In this document: in pieces, positions 11,700-14,506 of the stretch | How the letters are laid out: each line of letters begins with the position of its first letter | How positions within the stretch are numbered: the stretch's first letter is position 1 | NCBI GenBank assembly: GCA_934085635.1 | Contig: CAKOHL010000020.1 | Span: 1 to 14,506, forward strand | Length of the DNA stretch: 14,506 bases | Source of the DNA: an uncultured Bacilli bacterium | Lineage (GTDB): Bacteria; Bacillota_I; Bacilli_A; RF39; UBA660 | Reading direction: 5' to 3' | Notes under the pieces: model-generated | Told to the model about the DNA's origin: nothing | What the model saw: the letters and a program-made list of their open reading frames with translations, nothing else | The model's database searches: none | Position numbers and translations under genes: made by a program

Positions 11700-13527
11700 T
11701 TTTTTCTTCTCCTTTCAAATATTTATTTAGAATAATTCCTAATTTATTTCTATCTATTGGTTTTGATAGATAGTCATTAAATCCTTCACTTAAATATTTT
11801 TCTTCCATACCTTCTACTGCATCTGCCGTTAGCGCTATTACTGGAACTTTTTTATCATCTATTCTTATTCTTTTAAGAGTTTCTATTCCATTCATTAAAG
11901 GCATCATTATGTCCATAAGTATTATATCATATTTATTGGTTTTACATAAGTCTAAGCATTCTTGTCCACTTGTTGAAGTCATTACATTCGCATTAAACGT
12001 TTTTAAAACATTTTGTGCTACACGAAGGTTTAATTTTGAGTCATCTACTACTAATATGTTTTTACCTGTAAAGTCATAATTTAAAGTTTCTTCTTTTACT
12101 TCTTCTAAACTAATTTCATTTTCTTCTTTTATTATTTCTTGTACAAATACAAACTTAAATGTAGAACCTTCACCATATTTACTTACTACTGTAATTTTAC
12201 CACCCATAAGGTTAGCTAAGCTTTGTGTTATTGCAAGGCCCAAACCTGTTCCTTCTATACTGCTATTTTTGTCTTCATCTAATCTTTCAAATTTTACAAA
12301 TAGTCTATCTAAATCTTCTGGTTTTATTCCACGACCACTATCGGTTACTGTTACATACAAATAACATTTATTATTTTTAAAATCATTTAATGAATTTACT
12401 TTATATGAAATATATCCTTCATCTGTATATTTTACTGCATTAGTTAAAAGGTTTAATACTATTTGCTTTATTTTACCAGTATCTCCTTTAAGAGTACCTG
12501 GCAAATCACTTGCTAAATGCGTTTCAAAAGTAATGTTTTTGTCTCCTATTCTAGGTATTACCATTGTACCTAAAGAATTAAATAAGTCATATGGATTATA
12601 TTCTTTATTTATTAATTCCATTTTACCTGCTTCAATTTTACTTATATCAAGTACCCCATTTACAAGTTCTAATAGGTTATGAGACGCACTTACGATATCT
12701 TTGGCAAAGCTTTTAGATTCTTCATCTAATCCTTCTTTAGTTTCCAACAGTTCACTAAAGCATACTATTGCATTTAATGGAGTTCTAAGTTCGTGTGACA
12801 TACTACTTAAAAATTCACTTTTTGCTTTATTTGCTTTTTCTGCTGAACTCTTTGCTACTTCTAATTCTTTTACCAATTTAACGTCTGGGTTTTCGATTGT
12901 GAAAAACATTATTAAGTTAACATAAGAAATTACAGCTGATGTGAATAAAAATGTTGGATTATATTTTTTTATTACAAGTGATATTCCTAGTAAAATGATT
13001 AGTAAATATAATGGTGCATATTTTTTATTAATAATTTTAAATTTAAATAGACTTACCATTATAATTAGTAACAAATATATAACAAATACATACATAGCAA
13101 AGTCTACTGCTATACCTGTTACTCCCATTTGACCATTTTGGTTAATTATGTTAATTGGTAGTATCCACATAACTATTATTAATATTATGTTTATAATAAA
13201 TGTACTTTTTAAAATTATATTATAATATTTAAGTACTTTATCTTTAGTAATACTTATCTTAAAGAAATATATAAACATTAACCATATCCATAAAATATAC
13301 ATAGAAAAATCAATTTTATTTAGTAAAAATATAACTGCTTCACTATTTGGGCTTACATAACCTATTAGAAGAATTATAAAAAGTAATAAACTATCAATAA
13401 GGCTGCTAATTAATAAATATGTATAAATTTTAGTTTCATCATTTTTGGCTCTTTTTTTGGAGAAAAATATTGTAATTAGTAAAGTAGCCAAAATCAAAGC
13501 ACAACCTGGTATATATAAGTTAGGCAT
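11692..13527 (-). CDS. Hybrid sensor histidine kinase with 7-TM sensor region (611 aa)
   Basis: The start is ATG 13527 (MPNLYIPGC), with GAGGTG about 6 nt upstream; the frame is open upstream but without a better site. Residues about 5-210 hold seven hydrophobic segments with short loops, suggesting sensing within the membrane or of lipid-like or small ligands. Then come HisKA with His245 (MSHELRTPLNA), an HATPase with N box Asn363, the DSGRG and GTGLGLA lids, and a C-terminal receiver domain with Asp539 (LMDIMMP) and Lys589 (LSKPI). Phosphate should pass His245 to Asp539, then to His61 and Asp171 of the overlapping HPt-REC gene. The stimulus is unknown. It is transcribed from a promoter between it and the acyltransferase gene. 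Confidence 0.95.
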   Translation of the reverse strand: MPNLYIPGCALILATLLITIFFSKKRAKNDETKIYTYLLISSLIDSLLLFIILLIGYVSPNSEAVIFLLNKIDFSMYILWIWLMFIYFFKISITKDKVLKYYNIILKSTFIINIILIIVMWILPINIINQNGQMGVTGIAVDFAMYVFVIYLLLIIMVSLFKFKIINKKYAPLYLLIILLGISLVIKKYNPTFLFTSAVISYVNLIMFFTIENPDVKLVKELEVAKSSAEKANKAKSEFLSSMSHELRTPLNAIVCFSELLETKEGLDEESKSFAKDIVSASHNLLELVNGVLDISKIEAGKMELINKEYNPYDLFNSLGTMVIPRIGDKNITFETHLASDLPGTLKGDTGKIKQIVLNLLTNAVKYTDEGYISYKVNSLNDFKNNKCYLYVTVTDSGRGIKPEDLDRLFVKFERLDEDKNSSIEGTGLGLAITQSLANLMGGKITVVSKYGEGSTFKFVFVQEIIKEENEISLEEVKEETLNYDFTGKNILVVDDSKLNLRVAQNVLKTFNANVMTSTSGQECLDLCKTNKYDIILMDIMMPLMNGIETLKRIRIDDKKVPVIALTADAVEGMEEKYLSEGFNDYLSKPIDRNKLGIILNKYLKGEEKNE

Positions 13528-13551
13528 AACTTTCACCTCTTTATTATAATC

Positions 13552-13580
13552 ATTATAACAAAAAAAATTAACCAAAACAA
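13552..13580 (-). promoter_or_regulatory. Promoter of the kinase unit
   Basis: Minus strand TTGTTT (13580-13575), 17 bp, TATAAT (13557-13552). It lies within the terminator of the upstream gene; the -35 begins right after that gene's stop codon. Confidence 0.65.
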
Positions 13581-13592
13581 TTATTTAGTTAA
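13560..13592 (-). terminator. Terminator of the acyltransferase gene
   Basis: TTAACTAA pairs with TTGGTTAA (8 bp, one G-U) around a 9-nt loop, then TTTTTTTT (13567-13560). It includes the last codons and the TAA of the acyltransferase gene, and it overlaps the kinase promoter. Confidence 0.65.
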
Positions 13593-14462
13593 TTTTTTAA
13601 TATTTTCAAACACTTCTTCTTCAGTCACATAATCTTTATATACAAATTGACTTTCAAATTCAGGATCTAATTTTGGATATTCTGTATATATTTTATTTAA
13701 ATATTCTTCATAATAATTAGCAGGTATTTCTTCTCTTTTAATTTGTCCAAAACTTTCCCATATAGTCCATTTCATAGTAGCCATTGTATCTCTTAGATAT
13801 TCTCTAGCTTGATTTATATCAGCACCATAATAGATAAATATTGGTTTACCTATATACATATACCATTTATTATCTGTGTATTCAGTTACTAATGGCACTA
13901 TCGGATTACCGCTTATAATTGAAGTTTCAATTACTCCACTATAAATATTGTTCATTGGATTACTTGGTGTTACATTCCAAGTTGCTTCTGGGAATATTAA
14001 TGTATCCTTTCCTTGACAAGATAATTTAAGTAATTTATCAAATGATTTTCTTTTATCTTCTTTACTTGTTCTATCTACAAATACGACTCCGTTTAATTTG
14101 AATAATGCTCCGTTAATATCGTTTTCTATTTCATTTCCAGCATATACATAATATTGATTTCTGGCTACTTCGATAACAAAAGGCATATCGTGTGAATTGG
14201 TATGATTACAAGCGTATATTACTGGTCCATTGTAATTATTTTGATTCCACTCATTTTTAAATATTACTATTTTATTTTCGTCTTTATTTGTTCCATTTAA
14301 ATTTTTAGCAATGACTTTTATTAATGGATTAAATATTTGATGCACTTTGTGAGCTAGTTTATTTTCTTTTAATCCAGTATAATATTCTCTTAATTCATCA
14401 TAATATTTTCTTTTTTGTTCTAAATTCATTTTTTCTATTTCTTTTTTACTTAATCTTTCCAT
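13581..14462 (-). CDS. PlsC-type 1-acyl-glycerol-3-phosphate acyltransferase family protein
   Basis: 293 aa, ATG 14462 with AGGGGGAA about 5 nt upstream. The lysophospholipid acyltransferase motifs are present: motif I NHTNSHD (His87, Asp92 of HX4D), motif II GVVFVDR with Arg131, motif III FPEATWN with Glu159 (usual form FPEGTRS), and a later IVPLVTEYT matching motif IV. The family moves an acyl chain onto lysophosphatidic acid or a related lysolipid at the inner face of the membrane. The N-terminal 60 residues are charged and helical, and the C-terminal 70 are acidic and extended, so it is longer than the minimal PlsC of about 240 aa. Gly-to-Ala in motif III is a mild departure. Substrate is unknown; it may not be the housekeeping enzyme. 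Confidence 0.85.
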   Translation of the reverse strand: MERLSKKEIEKMNLEQKRKYYDELREYYTGLKENKLAHKVHQIFNPLIKVIAKNLNGTNKDENKIVIFKNEWNQNNYNGPVIYACNHTNSHDMPFVIEVARNQYYVYAGNEIENDINGALFKLNGVVFVDRTSKEDKRKSFDKLLKLSCQGKDTLIFPEATWNVTPSNPMNNIYSGVIETSIISGNPIVPLVTEYTDNKWYMYIGKPIFIYYGADINQAREYLRDTMATMKWTIWESFGQIKREEIPANYYEEYLNKIYTEYPKLDPEFESQFVYKDYVTEEEVFENIKKLTK

Positions 14463-14480
14463 AATTTCCCCCTTAAATAA

Positions 14481-14506
14481 AAAGTGTACCTATTATAGCA
14501 CACTTT
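14481..14506 (-). promoter_or_regulatory. Extended -10 promoter inside an inverted repeat, upstream of the acyltransferase gene
   Basis: Minus strand TGCTATAAT (-10 at 14497-14492) lies in the loop of a 7-bp inverted repeat AAAGTGT/ACACTTT (14506-14500 and 14487-14481). The right arm ends exactly at the window edge, so the -35 cannot be seen. Because TTATTT follows the 3' arm, it might instead be the terminator of a gene beyond the edge. Confidence 0.5.

Noticed and set aside
13528..13575. Upstream start for the hybrid kinase adding 16 residues
   Set aside because: The added residues come from promoter and ribosome-site sequence; GAGGTG precedes the ATG at 13527.
1..14506. CRISPR arrays, tRNA or rRNA genes, insertion sequences, replication origin
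   Set aside because: No regularly spaced repeats, no cloverleaf-like sequences, no transposase and no DnaA-box cluster were seen.

Overview
The window is AT-rich, Gram-positive-type chromosomal DNA. Twelve larger genes lie on the minus strand; only a family of tiny ORFs lies on the plus strand. TGA is used as a stop (for example the ATGA overlap before serS), so the genetic code is the standard bacterial one and not the Mycoplasma code. Shine-Dalgarno sites are strong, and there are a serine T-box leader, an LtaS-type membrane sulfatase and a 7-TM hybrid kinase. All this fits an AT-rich member of Bacilli or a neighbouring Mollicutes-like commensal lineage (Erysipelotrichales/RF39-like). The species cannot be named from the sequence.

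Layout, left to right. (1) 1-3500, read leftward: a T-box leader, a DUF1653 protein, serS, a zinc-ribbon protein, a membrane-anchored NodB-fold protein without catalytic residues, a 57-aa CxxC protein, and a MazF/PemK-like gene cut by the window edge. (2) 3570-4270: a plus-strand 36-codon gene inside a highly structured module, followed by a truncated tandem duplicate that also carries the 3' end of the neighbouring HD gene. (3) 4191-6779: HD-domain phosphohydrolase and LtaS-like protein. (4) uvrB with its own promoter and terminator. (5) 8924-9425: a second, intact copy of the 36-codon module. (6) 9459-14462: an unknown 299-aa protein, a DUF1003 membrane protein, an HPt-REC protein, a hybrid histidine kinase and a PlsC-type acyltransferase, all read leftward in two or three transcription units.

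The most unusual content is the repeated module at 3704-3977 and 9122-9419. Each copy has a structured leader that can pair with the ribosome site and a 36-aa peptide with a basic N-terminus, a hydrophobic core and the C-terminus IYPLG. It also has a rho-independent terminator on the plus strand and a second hairpin over the stop codon that is placed to terminate a converging minus-strand RNA. Copy 1 has a consensus-like minus-strand promoter (TTGAAA, 17 bp, TATAAT) aimed into the module. Both hairpins carry compensatory base changes between the copies. The layout matches type I toxin-antitoxin loci (small membrane peptide plus convergent antisense RNA), but I do not recognise the peptide family. 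A secreted signalling peptide is the main alternative.

Gene cooperation elsewhere: serS and its upstream gene are predicted to respond to uncharged tRNA-Ser. The hybrid kinase and HPt-REC protein together hold all four phosphorelay domains (His-Asp-His-Asp) but no DNA-binding output domain. The acyltransferase and LtaS-like protein belong to membrane lipid and envelope metabolism.
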